A DNA stretch of 64,000 bases from Pseudidiomarina gelatinasegens (GCF_004025325.1 NZ_RSFE01000004.1:186001-250000); one strand, 5' to 3'; positions 36,748 through 46,887 are shown, counted from the stretch's first letter. Made by a program: numbers and translations. The notes: a model not told the origin generated them from the sequence alone.

Positions 36748-37245
36748 TTATGCGTCAGCTTGCTCAGCAGCTTGTTGCTGGTGCTGCTGTACGTGTTGCG
36801 CGAACACCGCGTCAAAGTTAACTGGCGCTAAGTTCAATTGCGGGAATGTTGCGCGGCTTACTAAGCTAGACAAGCACTCGCGAGCATATGGGAACAAAAT
36901 GTTCGGGCAGAATGCGCCAAGTAATTGGGCACGTTGACCTTCTTCAATTGCGTCAGTAATTGTGAAAATACCTGCTTGATGAACTTCACCAATAAAGGCT
37001 ACCGTTTCGCCAACTTTATTTGTTGCAGTTACTTTCAGAACCACTTCGTAAACACCGTCTTCAATCTTGGTGTTTTTAACGTTTAGATCAAGGCTAAGCT
37101 CTGGTTTCCACTCTTGGCGGAAAATATCTGGAGCATTTGGCGCTTCAAACGAAACGTCTTTGGTATAAATGCGTTGAATCTGGAAAGCTTGCTGTTGTTG
37201 CGCGTCGTTTTGAGCGGCGCCGTTTACTTGCTGTTCGTCAGCCAT
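36748..37245 (-). CDS. secB: Protein-export chaperone SecB
   Basis: Tetrameric cytosolic chaperone that keeps preproteins unfolded and hands them to SecA. The 165-aa sequence shows [19 protein letters not shown] at the N-terminus, then [29 protein letters not shown], split here as the typical SecB core. The C-terminal tail is Gln/Ala-rich. It is placed between yibN and gpsA, the conserved yibN-secB-gpsA order (grxC is not present). Confidence 0.98.
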   Translation of the reverse strand: MADEQQVNGAAQNDAQQQQAFQIQRIYTKDVSFEAPNAPDIFRQEWKPELSLDLNVKNTKIEDGVYEVVLKVTATNKVGETVAFIGEVHQAGIFTITDAIEEGQRAQLLGAFCPNILFPYARECLSSLVSRATFPQLNLAPVNFDAVFAQHVQQHQQQAAEQADA

Positions 37246-37274
37246 TTTTTACGTCCTATTGCTAAAAGTTATAC

Positions 37275-37703
37275 TTATTTTTTAACCAGTGGGAAACTGG
37301 CGCCCTGCCAGGCTGAGATTCCACCTCGAAGTACGGCAACGTTCTCAAAACCAGCTTTACTGAGCGCAGCTGCTGCTGAACGCGCAGTCATGCCTGTTGC
37401 ACATACAACAACGATGGGGGCAGATTTGTATTTCTCAAGAGCCTGCACCTCATTTTTTCGAATCTTATCGGCAGTTACATGAATAGCATCTTGAATGTGG
37501 CCTTTACGGTACTCGTCCGTTGAACGAATATCAACAAACACACCGTCGTTACGGTTAGTCAGTAGGGTCGCTTGTTGCGGCTCTAATAGCTTAACCTTAG
37601 AAGTTACGCCTTTCAGGTAGCTTACGATAATCGCAATCAAAAGGATGACCCACAACAGGCTCATAAAGTAATGGTCCATCGCGAAAGCGAGAAGTTGATC
37701 CAT
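37275..37703 (-). CDS. yibN: Membrane-anchored rhodanese YibN
   Basis: 142 aa: one N-terminal transmembrane helix (residues ~15-32, LLWVILLIAIIVSYL) followed by a rhodanese domain with active-site loop VVVCATGMTARSAAAAL. The ATG at 37703 gives the same length as E. coli YibN and has GGAG upstream, though at a long spacing; an upstream start at 37733 is possible. Its place before secB suggests a link to protein export or membrane quality control. The sulfur substrate is unknown. Confidence 0.9.
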   Translation of the reverse strand: MDQLLAFAMDHYFMSLLWVILLIAIIVSYLKGVTSKVKLLEPQQATLLTNRNDGVFVDIRSTDEYRKGHIQDAIHVTADKIRKNEVQALEKYKSAPIVVVCATGMTARSAAAALSKAGFENVAVLRGGISAWQGASFPLVKK

Positions 37704-37874
37704 GGGGTTGCCTACTCCAGTTGAAAAAAACAAGCCACAGAGTATACCGACTGAAACCTGTGTTGCCAGTAAAATTTTGCCATAAGCGCGAAGTTAGAAA
37801 GGATGCGTTGTGCGTCAAAATCGCATAAAATAAGGTCAATTTTCTGAATTTACTGAAAAACCACTGAGGATGTT

Positions 37875-39410
37875 ATGGCAAAGCCACATACACCATTGGC
37901 TCTTTTAATTTTAGATGGCTGGGGCCACCGTGAAGCCACCGCTGATAATGCAATTGCTGCGGCGAACACACCAACCATGGACAAACTATGGGCAACCTAC
38001 CCACACACCTTGGTGGACGGCTCAGGTATGGCCGTTGGCTTACCTGACGGGCAAATGGGAAACTCTGAAGTGGGCCACGTGAACTTAGGCGCTGGCCGCG
38101 TCGTTTATCAAGACTTTACCCGTATCAGCAAAGCCATTGCCGATGGCGACTTTTTCGATAACGCCGAGCTTACCGCTGGCGTTGATGCGGCTGTGGCCAA
38201 GCAAAAAGCCATTCATATTATGGGTTTGTTATCACCAGGCGGCGTACACAGCCATGAAGATCACCTCATTGCAATGGTGAATTTAGCAGCGCAACGCGGA
38301 GCCAAGAAAATTTATTTGCACGGGTTTCTGGATGGTCGCGACACCCCGCCGCGCTCTGCAGCGCCTACTATTGAGCGGTTTGAAAAGCTCTTTAGCCAAC
38401 TTGGTGTTGGTCGCTTTGCCACTGTTTGTGGGCGTTACTTTGCAATGGACCGTGACAAACGCTGGGACCGCGTTGCACAAACATGGAATGCCATGATTCA
38501 TAACAAAGCAAGCTATCACGCTGATAACGCAGCTCTCGCCCTGACCGCCGCGTACGAACGTGATGAAAGCGATGAGTTTGTGAAGCCAACACTGATTGCT
38601 GATGCCGCGCCCATTCAGGACGGCGATAGCGTGTTTTTCATGAACTTCCGCGCCGACCGCGCTCGCGAGCTAAGCCACGCATTCTTAGACCGTGACTTTG
38701 ATGAATTCGAACGTGGCAAAGTACCGCAGTTATCGGCTTTCGTGATGCTCACAGAATACGCAGCTGATCTAAAGGGCCCTATCGCGTTTCCACCGGAAAG
38801 TCTGACCAACGTGTTGGGTGAGTGGTTGGCGAAAAACAACTATACGCAACTGCGCATCTCAGAGACCGAAAAATATGCCCATGTAACCTTCTTTTTTAGT
38901 GGCGGGCGTGAACAGGAATTTGACGGCGAAAAACGCGTTCTGATTCCATCACCGAACGTGGCCACTTACGATCTGCAACCGGAAATGAGTTCTGAGCAAC
39001 TCACTGACGCGCTCGTTGAAGCAATTCATAACCGCGAGTTTGACGTTATTGTGTGTAATTACCCGAATGGGGACATGGTTGGCCACACCGGTAATTTTGC
39101 TGCCGCTGTGAAAGCCGTTGAGGCGGTTGATAGCTCGATTGCTCGCGTGATTGAAGCCTTGCAAGAGGTCGGCGGTGAATGTTTGATTACAGCCGATCAC
39201 GGCAATGCTGAACAAATGCAGGACCACAGCACCGGCCAGTCACACACAGCACACACCAGTGAATTGGTACCTTTCATCTATGTAGGGCGTGAAGCGAATG
39301 CCCGCGACGGGGGCACGTTGTCAGACGTCGCACCAACCATGCTGCATTTGCTCGGCCTTGAGCAACCCGCTGAAATGACCGGCAAACCCATTGTGACGCT
39401 GAAGTCGTGA
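37875..39410 (+). CDS. gpmI: 2,3-bisphosphoglycerate-independent phosphoglycerate mutase
   Basis: Mn-dependent interconversion of 3- and 2-phosphoglycerate in glycolysis and gluconeogenesis. It is 511 aa. The phospho-acceptor Ser lies in [21 protein letters not shown] and the C-terminal metal motifs [12 protein letters not shown] and [10 protein letters not shown] are intact. It is divergent from yibN and overlaps envC by 4 nt (GTGA). The order gpmI-envC-yibQ matches E. coli. Confidence 0.98.
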   Translation: MAKPHTPLALLILDGWGHREATADNAIAAANTPTMDKLWATYPHTLVDGSGMAVGLPDGQMGNSEVGHVNLGAGRVVYQDFTRISKAIADGDFFDNAELTAGVDAAVAKQKAIHIMGLLSPGGVHSHEDHLIAMVNLAAQRGAKKIYLHGFLDGRDTPPRSAAPTIERFEKLFSQLGVGRFATVCGRYFAMDRDKRWDRVAQTWNAMIHNKASYHADNAALALTAAYERDESDEFVKPTLIADAAPIQDGDSVFFMNFRADRARELSHAFLDRDFDEFERGKVPQLSAFVMLTEYAADLKGPIAFPPESLTNVLGEWLAKNNYTQLRISETEKYAHVTFFFSGGREQEFDGEKRVLIPSPNVATYDLQPEMSSEQLTDALVEAIHNREFDVIVCNYPNGDMVGHTGNFAAAVKAVEAVDSSIARVIEALQEVGGECLITADHGNAEQMQDHSTGQSHTAHTSELVPFIYVGREANARDGGTLSDVAPTMLHLLGLEQPAEMTGKPIVTLKS

Positions 39411-40540
39411 AGCACTGGCTGCTTGTTCTCATCTGTTTGATGTTGGCTCCAGTTGCCTGGGGCCAGCAACCGAGTGCCGATGAACAGGCAGCAACCGAAG
39501 CACAGTTAGAGCAAATAGCAGCCGAGTTAAAACGTCGCGAGGCCGCTATTGGCCAGCGCGCTGAACAGCTGAGCTTGACTGAACGGGAGCTAAAACAGCT
39601 TGAACAGCAGATGGCTTCGGTTGCCAGTGAATTGAACACAACAACCAATCAACTTGCCGATATCCGCGCACGCATTACTGATTTACAGCGCCAAGAACAA
39701 CAACTTGAAAGCGATTTACAACAGCAACTGCATTTACTGGAACAGCAGCTGGATATGGCCTACCGCATGGGCAAGCACGATTACCTTAAGCTGATATTAA
39801 AGCAACAAGACCCCGCCAAATTTGAGCGTCTACTGGGCTACTATGGGTATTTTAATCGTGCGCGTATTTCAGAGCTTGCAACCATTCGCGCAACCCAACA
39901 GCAACTTGAGCAGGTGCGTGCAGACGTGCTTGACCAACAACAACAACTTGAACAGCGGCTGCAACAGCAACGCCAACAACAGGGTGTGTTAAAAGCGCAA
40001 CAAACCGAACAACAACAGCTGGTGAAACGCTTGCGTCGGGAGCAATCGGCTGATCAACAACGCATCAGTGAACTGAAACGCGACCAAGAATCGCTTGAGC
40101 AAGTTCTCGCCGCCATTCAAGCCGCGATGCGCGACGAGCCTCGGCTTGAGGGGCTGGCCGCACTGAAGGGCAAAATGAACTGGCCAGCCGCAGGCCGCGT
40201 ACAGCGGGTATTTGGACAACAACGCAGCGGTGGTGTTATTTGGAAAGGCGTTGTTATTAAAGCTGAGTCTGGCGAACCGGTAAAAGCAATCGCCGATGGC
40301 CGCGTGCTTTTTGCCAACTGGCTAAGGGGTTACGGCCTCATCATAGTGCTTGACCATGGTGACGGCTACATGAGTCTTTACGGGCACAACCAAACCGTTT
40401 TACCTGCAGTTGGTGACACAGTGCGCGCCAATGAGACCATCGCATTAGTTGGTCAGAGTGGTGGTCGTGAAGATCCTGCTGTATATTTTGAGGTTCGTGT
40501 CAAAGGTGATGCGGTGAACCCTGTCAATTGGTGTCGTTAA
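39407..40540 (+). CDS. envC: Murein hydrolase activator EnvC
   Basis: Periplasmic activator of amidases that split septal peptidoglycan at division, recruited by FtsEX. Signal peptide ([15 protein letters not shown]) is followed by a long, Gln-rich coiled coil (residues ~25-245) and a C-terminal LytM domain. The LytM zinc ligands are replaced: the HxxxD site reads KAESGEP and the HxH site reads VYFEVR. It should thus be catalytically dead, as known for E. coli EnvC. Start is GTG overlapping the gpmI stop. FtsE and FtsX, its partners, are encoded 3 kb away. Confidence 0.95.
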   Translation: MKHWLLVLICLMLAPVAWGQQPSADEQAATEAQLEQIAAELKRREAAIGQRAEQLSLTERELKQLEQQMASVASELNTTTNQLADIRARITDLQRQEQQLESDLQQQLHLLEQQLDMAYRMGKHDYLKLILKQQDPAKFERLLGYYGYFNRARISELATIRATQQQLEQVRADVLDQQQQLEQRLQQQRQQQGVLKAQQTEQQQLVKRLRREQSADQQRISELKRDQESLEQVLAAIQAAMRDEPRLEGLAALKGKMNWPAAGRVQRVFGQQRSGGVIWKGVVIKAESGEPVKAIADGRVLFANWLRGYGLIIVLDHGDGYMSLYGHNQTVLPAVGDTVRANETIALVGQSGGREDPAVYFEVRVKGDAVNPVNWCR

Positions 40541-41328
40541 TGCGTGTCTGGTTAAAGGTAGTTGCTAGTCTAATACTCGGCCTCATGGCTTTTTCTGCAC
40601 AGTCAGAAGAAGGCGCTTTGCCGCGCATTGCAATTGTTATCGATGACCTTGGTAATAGCCGTTTCCAGCAAGAGTTTGCCAAATTACCGGGCGCACTGAC
40701 GTTAGCCATGTTGCCACACACGCCTTATGCCGAGCGCATTGCCCGTAATGCGCAAGAAACCGGGAAAGAAGTCATTATTCACATGCCCATGCAACCGGGA
40801 AGCAATGCCAACGCCGGTATTGGTATGCTCACTACGGATGAAGACAAAGCACAGTTTATAATGCTGATGGAACAAGCCTTTGTGCAGTTGCCGCAGGCCG
40901 TGGGCATGAACAATCATATGGGTAGCCAGTTAACCGCCCTTATTGAGCCCATGCAATGGGTTATGGAACAACTTGCGCTGCGTAACTTTTATTTTCTGGA
41001 TAGCCGCACAACGGCCGCCACCCAGGCTGAAAACGTTGCCCGCGAATTTGGTATTCCCGTTGCAAGGCGTCATGTGTTTTTAGACAACGACCCGCAGGCC
41101 GATGAAATAGAGCTGCGCTGGCGTGATCTTATTCGCCACGCGCATAAACATGGTGAAGCCATCGCTATTGCACACCCGCACCGCTCTACCCTAGAGTTTT
41201 TAAAACACGTGTTACCTGACTTGGCAAACCAATACGGTGTTGAACTTGTCGTTGCTTCCGCACTTGCAGAACCGCGCACCGCCCAACCAATTCAACTTAC
41301 TGAGCATAAAAAAACGCCGGCGAATTAG
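40540..41328 (+). CDS. Divergent polysaccharide deacetylase YibQ
   Basis: Periplasmic protein of 262 aa in the DUF610 family (divergent polysaccharide deacetylase). Signal peptide ends near residue 24. Core motifs: IAIVIDDLGNS, LAMLPHTPYAE, EVIIHMPMQP, GMNNHMGSQLT and FLDSRTT. The ATG at 40540 shares its A with the envC stop (TAATG), so translation is likely coupled. The stop codon lies in the loop of the terminator that ends the operon. Enzymatic function is not established for this family. Confidence 0.92.
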   Translation: MRVWLKVVASLILGLMAFSAQSEEGALPRIAIVIDDLGNSRFQQEFAKLPGALTLAMLPHTPYAERIARNAQETGKEVIIHMPMQPGSNANAGIGMLTTDEDKAQFIMLMEQAFVQLPQAVGMNNHMGSQLTALIEPMQWVMEQLALRNFYFLDSRTTAATQAENVAREFGIPVARRHVFLDNDPQADEIELRWRDLIRHAHKHGEAIAIAHPHRSTLEFLKHVLPDLANQYGVELVVASALAEPRTAQPIQLTEHKKTPAN

Positions 41329-41342
41329 GCCGGCGTTTTTTT
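41311..41342. terminator. Bidirectional terminator covering the yibQ stop codon
   Basis: ACGCCGGC at 41314-41321 pairs with GCCGGCGT at 41329-41336 around a 7-nt loop that contains the yibQ TAG. An A-run lies before and a T-run after the stem. It can serve yibQ on + and convergent rpoH on -. Confidence 0.92.
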
Positions 41343-41367
41343 ATTCGAATTTATTCGAAGTCGGTGT

Positions 41368-42234
41368 TTAAGACATCGCCATACGAAGTTTCTTCATGGC
41401 ATTGGCTTCAAGTTGACGAACACGCTCAGCGGATACCTGATATTTATCGGCAAGTTCTTGCAGCGTGGTTTTGTTGTCATCGTCTAACCACCGTGCGCGC
41501 ACGATATCTTGGCTACGCTCATCAAGGGTGTTAATCGCCGACAACAAACGTTTTTGGGTATGCGATTCCCACTGCTCGTTTTCAACTTCTTCAGCTAAGT
41601 CTGAACGTTTATCTTCTAAATACTGAGCTGGAGAATAAGTGCCACCATCTTTGGCGTCATCGTCATCTGAACTGAGTTCAAATGCTTGGTCGTGGGCACT
41701 CATACGAGCTTCCATCTCCATTACTTCTTTTGTGCTTACGCCCAAAGTTTCAGCAACAGTGCTCACTTCTTCATGCGTAAACCAACCCAAGCGCTTTTTC
41801 ATTTTGCGCAAGTTAAAGAACAACTTACGTTGCGCCTTGGTCGTCGCAATTTTGACCATGCGCCAGTTTTTCAGCACATACTCGTGAATTTCAGCTTTGA
41901 TCCAATGCACCGCGAATGAAACCAATCGTACACCCACTGATGGGTCGAAACGACGGACCGCTTTCATCAGACCAATATTTCCTTCTTGAATCAAATCAGC
42001 TTGAGGCAGGCCATAACCTGAGTAGCCGCGGGCAACATGCACAACAAAACGCAGGTGCGACATAATGAGCTGACGAGCAGACTCTAGGTCGTCCTGTTCT
42101 TGTAAACGCGTAGCCAGTTCGCGCTCTTCCTCAGCCGACAGCATAGGAATGCGATTTACTGTTGAAATATACGCTTCTAGGCTGCCACCCGACTGCGGGA
42201 CAGCTAACGCCATACTGGTAATCTCAGAGCTCAT
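41368..42234 (-). CDS. rpoH: RNA polymerase heat-shock sigma factor RpoH (sigma-32)
   Basis: Directs RNA polymerase to heat-shock promoters. The 288-aa protein has sigma region 2 ([21 protein letters not shown], shown in part) and region 2.4 [20 protein letters not shown] as -10 recognition. Region 4 helix-turn-helix is [20 protein letters not shown]. The RpoH box [10 protein letters not shown] between regions 2 and 3, which binds core polymerase, is intact. It follows ftsX with a 162-nt gap that holds its own promoters, including a sigma-E site. Confidence 0.99.
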   Translation of the reverse strand: MSSEITSMALAVPQSGGSLEAYISTVNRIPMLSAEEERELATRLQEQDDLESARQLIMSHLRFVVHVARGYSGYGLPQADLIQEGNIGLMKAVRRFDPSVGVRLVSFAVHWIKAEIHEYVLKNWRMVKIATTKAQRKLFFNLRKMKKRLGWFTHEEVSTVAETLGVSTKEVMEMEARMSAHDQAFELSSDDDDAKDGGTYSPAQYLEDKRSDLAEEVENEQWESHTQKRLLSAINTLDERSQDIVRARWLDDDNKTTLQELADKYQVSAERVRQLEANAMKKLRMAMS

Positions 42235-42285
42235 GCAACAACATCCTCTCTTACTGGTGTCTACACAACATTATCCAGACACTCA

Positions 42286-42313
42286 TCAGACCTTTTTTCG
42301 GTCTGGAAGTTCC
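42286..42313 (-). promoter_or_regulatory. Sigma-E (RpoE) promoter of rpoH
   Basis: On the minus strand GGAACTT (42313-42307) and GTCTGA (42291-42286) are 15 nt apart. This fits the sigma-E consensus GGAACTT-N15-GTCTAA closely. E. coli rpoH has a sigma-E promoter (P3) with GAACTT and TCTGA in the same region. It links envelope stress to the cytoplasmic heat-shock response. The predicted leader is about 45 nt. Confidence 0.85.
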
Positions 42314-42316
42314 CTC

Positions 42317-42344
42317 ATTCTAGCAAAACTGGCGCTGCTGACAA
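42317..42344 (-). promoter_or_regulatory. Sigma-70 promoter of rpoH
   Basis: On the minus strand TTGTCA (42344-42339) and TAGAAT (42322-42317) are 16 nt apart. It lies just upstream of the sigma-E site and would serve as the housekeeping promoter. The start point would be near 42310. Confidence 0.6.
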
Positions 42345-42396
42345 TGACTGCTTTGGGATGATTTTTTTGTCTCACTATTACCCATATGGGGATAGT

Positions 42397-43377
42397 TTAT
42401 TGTGGTTCAATAGTACGTACATGTTTTCTTACTGCAATGTACGAACCCAATAATCCCAAACCAATCGCCAGCAACCATAACACCAGCATTTCATTAAAAG
42501 TCAGCCCTACTAAGGAAAATTGACTCTCATACAATTCACTAATATCGGTCACTGCGCCAGAAATCCATAAAATCATTACGGCTGTCGCCAACCAAGCGAT
42601 CAACCCACCGACAAAACCATACCACACTCCGGTGTATAAAAACGGCCGTTGAATGTAACCATCCGTTGCGCCGACTAATTTCATCACCATGATTTCGTCG
42701 CGCTTACTGTTAATATTGAGCCGAATAGTATTGCCAACAATTAAAACCACCGCAATACACAACAATGCAGCTAACGCTAACAACCCGTCACGTACCAAAT
42801 TTAAGAGCGCTTCAAGCCGTTGCAACCAGTCTAAGTCAAGCCGAACTTGCTCAACTTCGCGCTCATTGCGCATTTGCTGCGCCAGTTGCTGGGCTTGCGC
42901 TGTACCGCGTTTATTGGCTACCGGAGTAACTAATAAAACATCAGGTAGCGGGTTATTGCTCAGCGCATCTAAGGCCTCGCCAAAACCTGATTCCTCACGA
43001 AATTCTTGCAAAGCCTCGTTTTTGTCTATCCAGCGAACACGTTCAATGTCATTCGACAAACTAAGTCGTTTATGAAACGTCGATACTTCTTGCTGGCTTA
43101 AATTTTTACGCAAAAATAAGGTTATTTCTGAAGCGTGCTGCCAATCGGCACCAATGGCTTCGGTATTTTTAACCACAACATACAAGGTTGCCGGTAAGGT
43201 CAGACTCAAACCAAGCACTGCCATCGTCATCAAACTTGCCATTGGATAACGGGCCAGCTCGCCTAAGCTTGCCACAGCTTGTTGCACATTATGCACCCAG
43301 AACATGACAAAACGGCGAAAGCCAGAAATTTTTACCTGTTTGGCGCCTTGCTGACGTGAGCGGAACAGTAAACTCAT
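42397..43377 (-). CDS. ftsX: Cell division ABC transporter permease FtsX
   Basis: Membrane half of FtsEX, which signals through EnvC to the septal amidases. 326 aa: first helix near residues 45-68, a periplasmic domain (~70-180), then three helices in the C-terminal half and ending in AVRKHVRTIEPQ. An N-terminal extension with several basic residues precedes the first helix. It lies 3 nt after ftsE in the conserved ftsY-ftsE-ftsX order. Confidence 0.96.
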   Translation of the reverse strand: MSLLFRSRQQGAKQVKISGFRRFVMFWVHNVQQAVASLGELARYPMASLMTMAVLGLSLTLPATLYVVVKNTEAIGADWQHASEITLFLRKNLSQQEVSTFHKRLSLSNDIERVRWIDKNEALQEFREESGFGEALDALSNNPLPDVLLVTPVANKRGTAQAQQLAQQMRNEREVEQVRLDLDWLQRLEALLNLVRDGLLALAALLCIAVVLIVGNTIRLNINSKRDEIMVMKLVGATDGYIQRPFLYTGVWYGFVGGLIAWLATAVMILWISGAVTDISELYESQFSLVGLTFNEMLVLWLLAIGLGLLGSYIAVRKHVRTIEPQ

Positions 43378-43380
43378 GGT

Positions 43381-44052
43381 TTAACTCTCCTGCAAGCCAT
43401 CGTTGATCATCCGTCCGTCACGCAGAGTTAGCGTGCGATAACGCAGCCGCGCAATCAAACCCAAGTCGTGGGTCGCAATCAGTACCGACACGCCCACCCG
43501 GTTAAATTCTTCGAACAAGCGAATGATTTCCATCGACAACTTCGGATCTAAATTACCGGTTGGTTCGTCGGCCAACAATAACGGCGGCTTATTCACCACC
43601 GCGCGGGCAATGCCAACGCGTTGTTGTTCGCCCCCAGAAAGCATCATCGGGTAATGGCGCAACTTGTCGCCTAACCCTACTTTTTCGAGCGAAGCTTGCA
43701 CACGCTTGCGCGCTTCTTGCATGCTATACCCTTCAATTAGCAGGGGCAGCGCTACATTATCGAGAACGGTTTTATCCATTAACAGGCGGTGATCTTGAAA
43801 AATCATGCCAATGTCACGGCGGGCATAAGGAATCTGGCGCGCGTTGATGCGCTTCAAGTCGTGGCCGTTAATTAACACGCGCCCAGCCGTTGGCCGTTCC
43901 ATCATGCTTATTAGTTTAAGCAGGGTACTTTTACCCGCTCCAGAGTGGCCGGTTAGAAAAGCCATTTCGCCACGCTCAAGGTGAAAACTCACGTTGTTGA
44001 GTGCTTGAAATCCGCCTGGGTACGTTTTACTAACCTGCTCAAATTTAATCAT
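43381..44052 (-). CDS. ftsE: Cell division ATP-binding protein FtsE
   Basis: ATPase half of FtsEX. It is 223 aa. Walker [14 protein letters not shown]-loop [12 protein letters not shown] signature [14 protein letters not shown], Walker [14 protein letters not shown] and the H-loop ATHD are all intact. It overlaps ftsY by 4 nt and is followed by ftsX after 3 nt, so the three genes form one unit. Confidence 0.98.
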   Translation of the reverse strand: MIKFEQVSKTYPGGFQALNNVSFHLERGEMAFLTGHSGAGKSTLLKLISMMERPTAGRVLINGHDLKRINARQIPYARRDIGMIFQDHRLLMDKTVLDNVALPLLIEGYSMQEARKRVQASLEKVGLGDKLRHYPMMLSGGEQQRVGIARAVVNKPPLLLADEPTGNLDPKLSMEIIRLFEEFNRVGVSVLIATHDLGLIARLRYRTLTLRDGRMINDGLQES

Positions 44053-45179
44053 GACGATTGCGTCTCGTTAAGTTCGCGTTGGAACAAGGCGTCAACAAAC
44101 TCACGTGCCGCAAACGGCCTTAAGTCATCAATGCCTTCACCCACACCAATATAGCGGATTGGAATGTTAAATTGATCAGCAATTGCAAAAATAACACCGC
44201 CTTTTGCAGTGCCATCCAGTTTGGTAAGGGTAATTCCACTTACACCCACGGCTTCAGTAAATAATTTCGCCTGACTAATCGCATTCTGTCCAGTGCCAGC
44301 ATCCAGGGTCAGCATCACCTCATGGGGTGCGGACTCATCAAGTTTGCGCATAACGCGCACAACTTTTTTCAACTCGTCCATTAAATGCGCTTTGTTTTGC
44401 AAGCGCCCGGCCGTATCCGCAATCAATACATCAACACCGCGCGCACGCGCTGCTTCAACGGCGTCATAAATAACCGACGCGCTGTCTGCACCTGTATGCT
44501 GCGCAACAACTGGAATATCATTGCGCTGCCCCCACACTTGCAACTGTTCCACCGCTGCGGCACGAAAGGTGTCGCCTGCAGCCAGCATTACTGACTTTCC
44601 TTCACGTTTAAATTGCTGAGCCAGTTTCCCAATGGTGGTGGTTTTACCCACACCATTCACACCCACCATAAGAATAACGAATGGGCCTTTCTGGTCACGC
44701 GGAATTGCAAGCGGTTGCGCAACGGGCGTTAAAATTTCGGTCATGTTTTCTTGCAATAGCTGATACAGCGCGCTGGCATCGTGCAGTTGCTTACGGCCGG
44801 CTTGTTCGGTCAAGCGTTCAACTATTTTTAATGTGGTCGGTACACCAATGTCTGCTGTTAGTAACTGCGTTTCTAGCTCTTCAAACAGTTCATCATCAAT
44901 TTTTTTATCTTTGAATATACCCCACAGGCCATCACCTATTGCAGAAGAGGTTTTGCGCAGGCCCGAGGTAAGACGGTTCCATAAATTTGCTTTCGGCTTA
45001 ACTTCCGCAGCCTTAGACTCAGCAGTTACCTGTGCACAAATTTCTGCAGCATCCGGCGCGGCAACTTCCGCCATAGAGGGTTCTTCTGGCAATGGGTGGG
45101 CGGAGTCAGTTTCAGCCTGCTGTTCGGTGTCATTGGACTTGTTTTTACGAAATAGAGAAAAGAAAGATCCTTTGGCCAT
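44049..45179 (-). CDS. ftsY: Signal recognition particle receptor FtsY
   Basis: SRP GTPase that docks ribosome-SRP complexes at the membrane for co-translational insertion. An acidic, Ala/Glu-rich A domain (residues 1-65) precedes the NG domain. G motifs: GVNGVGKTTTIGKLA (P-loop), DTFRAAA, DTAGRLQNK and TKLDGTAKGG. Length is 376 aa, with a shorter acidic domain than E. coli FtsY (497 aa). First gene of ftsY-ftsE-ftsX, divergent from rsmD. Confidence 0.98.
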   Translation of the reverse strand: MAKGSFFSLFRKNKSNDTEQQAETDSAHPLPEEPSMAEVAAPDAAEICAQVTAESKAAEVKPKANLWNRLTSGLRKTSSAIGDGLWGIFKDKKIDDELFEELETQLLTADIGVPTTLKIVERLTEQAGRKQLHDASALYQLLQENMTEILTPVAQPLAIPRDQKGPFVILMVGVNGVGKTTTIGKLAQQFKREGKSVMLAAGDTFRAAAVEQLQVWGQRNDIPVVAQHTGADSASVIYDAVEAARARGVDVLIADTAGRLQNKAHLMDELKKVVRVMRKLDESAPHEVMLTLDAGTGQNAISQAKLFTEAVGVSGITLTKLDGTAKGGVIFAIADQFNIPIRYIGVGEGIDDLRPFAAREFVDALFQRELNETQSS

Positions 45180-45265
45180 GCCTGCTTTACCTTTGGAAGT
45201 TCGCTGCTGCTCGGTTTACAATGCGCACAGTTTAACACGTCAAATAAAAGAAGGCTTACTTTAGC

Positions 45266-45892
45266 ATGCCGCGAAGCTCGTACAAGCAGAAAAGCAAAGC
45301 TGCCAGTTCACGCACCCCCAACGTTAATAAAGGGCGCGGCGAATTGCGAATTATTGGTGGCCAATTGCGCGGCCGCAAGCTGGCTATCGCCGATGTGCCT
45401 GGGCTGCGACCCACAACTGACCGAGTGCGAGAAACCGTGTTTAATTGGTTGCAGTTTGAGCTCGCTCAGCAGCGTTGCCTTGATTTGTTTGCCGGTAGTG
45501 GTGCACTTGCCTTTGAAGCACTTTCTCGTGGCGCCAGCGAAGTGATTTTGATAGAACAAGATAGCCAGGCCGCACGGTTATTGGCGCATCATGCACAAAT
45601 ACTATCTGCTGCGGTTGCCGGACAGGCGCTGGTGCAATGCGCTGACACCTTAGCTTTTTTGCAACAGCGCCCAAGCTCACCGTTTCAGGTGGTATTTATT
45701 GACCCGCCCTTCGGAATAGGCCTCGTCGACCGCAGTATAGAGCTACTTGAGCAAAACAATTGGTTGGCTGCTGGTAGCTGGGTATACATTGAAAGCGAAC
45801 GGGATTTAACACCCACCGTGCCCAGTCATTGGCACTTGCACCGCGAAAAAAACGCGGGGCAAGTTACCTTCCGATTATATACGGTTTCATAG
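45266..45892 (+). CDS. rsmD: 16S rRNA (guanine966-N2)-methyltransferase RsmD
   Basis: Methylates G966 of 16S rRNA in the assembled small subunit. It is 208 aa with a basic N-terminal tail. Conserved RIIGGQLRGRKL, the SAM-binding motif LDLFAGSGALAFEALSRGA and the catalytic FIDPPFG motif are clear. Divergent from ftsY with 86 nt between, as in E. coli, and followed by yhhL. Confidence 0.96.
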   Translation: MPRSSYKQKSKAASSRTPNVNKGRGELRIIGGQLRGRKLAIADVPGLRPTTDRVRETVFNWLQFELAQQRCLDLFAGSGALAFEALSRGASEVILIEQDSQAARLLAHHAQILSAAVAGQALVQCADTLAFLQQRPSSPFQVVFIDPPFGIGLVDRSIELLEQNNWLAAGSWVYIESERDLTPTVPSHWHLHREKNAGQVTFRLYTVS

Positions 45893-45915
45893 TTTAACAA
45901 TTTGAGGTAATGCAT

Positions 45916-46209
45916 ATGGGAACTGCCGTTTGGCTTGGCCGACTCGTTTTCGCAATTATTTGGGGCGTTATGCTAGCCAATTTGGTGGCGCCATTTCCGG
46001 ATAAGCTATTCGCTTTCTTTCTATTCTTAATGGTGCTGTTGATTGCGCTGCATTTGATTCAGTTGCTGATGTTCGCAACCGTTTATAAAGACCACATGCA
46101 ATGGCGTCGTGGCGACTATTGGCAGATTGTGCTGTTCGGTGTAATTGGTTGGCTTGCTATAGTGCGCGCGCAGCCGGCACGCACACAGCAGCATGCACCA
46201 AAAACTTAG
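45916..46209 (+). CDS. DUF1145 membrane protein (YhhL-like)
   Basis: 97 aa, with three hydrophobic segments: residues ~7-25, ~33-55 and ~73-88. The N-terminus WLGRLVFAIIWGVMLANLVAPFP and the segment HLIQLLMFATVYK are typical of DUF1145. The ATG at 45916 has GAGG 8 nt upstream; an ATG two codons earlier (45910) is very close to it. The position after rsmD matches yhhL of E. coli. Function unknown. Confidence 0.85.
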   Translation: MGTAVWLGRLVFAIIWGVMLANLVAPFPDKLFAFFLFLMVLLIALHLIQLLMFATVYKDHMQWRRGDYWQIVLFGVIGWLAIVRAQPARTQQHAPKT

Positions 46210-46835
46210 TCTTCTGAGACGTTTTCGTCTGACATATTCACGCCGATGTTGGACACGCCTTCATCGGTAACCATTGCGCGCGCTTGGCTCACCAATTCTT
46301 TGGTGGGTTTGTCCGTGGCTGCGGCAACGGTTTCAAGATAATTAAGTATCGCTTGCTGCACTTCTATTTCGTATTGCACCAGCTCATGCTCGCGCAATAG
46401 TTTACGGCGTTCTTGAGCATCAAGCTCAGCACCTTCAGTGAGCTCGAGAAACTTAGCAACTCCGGCTTGAGAAACCTTAGCAACACTCACCAAGTCGGCA
46501 CTATTTTGGTCCAGCAAGCCCTGCAGTAAGGTACTTATTGCCGTACAGGCATCCATAGCGGGATACACGCCCAGCATATCGTGTCCGTGTTCGCTTGGGG
46601 TTACGTCATCTACCTTTTCTTGCCAGCGCGCAAAGTTAACTTTCACGCTTTTTTCCTGCCATACCCAGTCCCAGCACGCATTGAGTGCGCCGTGCAGTGG
46701 CTTTGGATCACCGAAACCAGTAACATGGTGAAATAGCTCATAATTAGGCACCATGCGCTGGCACAGGTACAAGGCCATCACGGTTTGGTAGGCCATGGGC
46801 AGAGCACGAATGCGATCGAACGTGTTTAAAACCAT
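46206..46835 (-). CDS. DUF416 family protein (YjaG-like)
   Basis: A 209-aa soluble protein, mostly helical in appearance, of the DUF416 family. It shows QTVMALYLCQRMVPNYELFH near the N-terminus and DACTAISTLLQGLLDQ in the middle. The end is rich in Asp/Glu and Asn. No catalytic motif is evident. It overlaps the convergent yhhL-like gene by 4 nt, and its start is 52 nt from the divergent dehydratase gene. Function unknown. Confidence 0.85.
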   Translation of the reverse strand: MVLNTFDRIRALPMAYQTVMALYLCQRMVPNYELFHHVTGFGDPKPLHGALNACWDWVWQEKSVKVNFARWQEKVDDVTPSEHGHDMLGVYPAMDACTAISTLLQGLLDQNSADLVSVAKVSQAGVAKFLELTEGAELDAQERRKLLREHELVQYEIEVQQAILNYLETVAAATDKPTKELVSQARAMVTDEGVSNIGVNMSDENVSED

Positions 46836-46887
46836 AATAACCCCAAGTTCGTTAGTCGTTTTTTATCTTTGAGGTAGTATACGCTTT

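Noticed and set aside
39900-40010. CAA/CAG-rich repeat tract
   Set aside because: It encodes the Gln-rich coiled coil of EnvC, a normal feature of that protein, not a separate repeat element.
42287-42305. CAGACC/GGTCTG hairpin upstream of rpoH as a terminator
   Set aside because: The stem is short and lacks a T-run on the minus strand; its right half is explained as the sigma-E -10 element. It might still matter as leader structure, but I do not call it a terminator.
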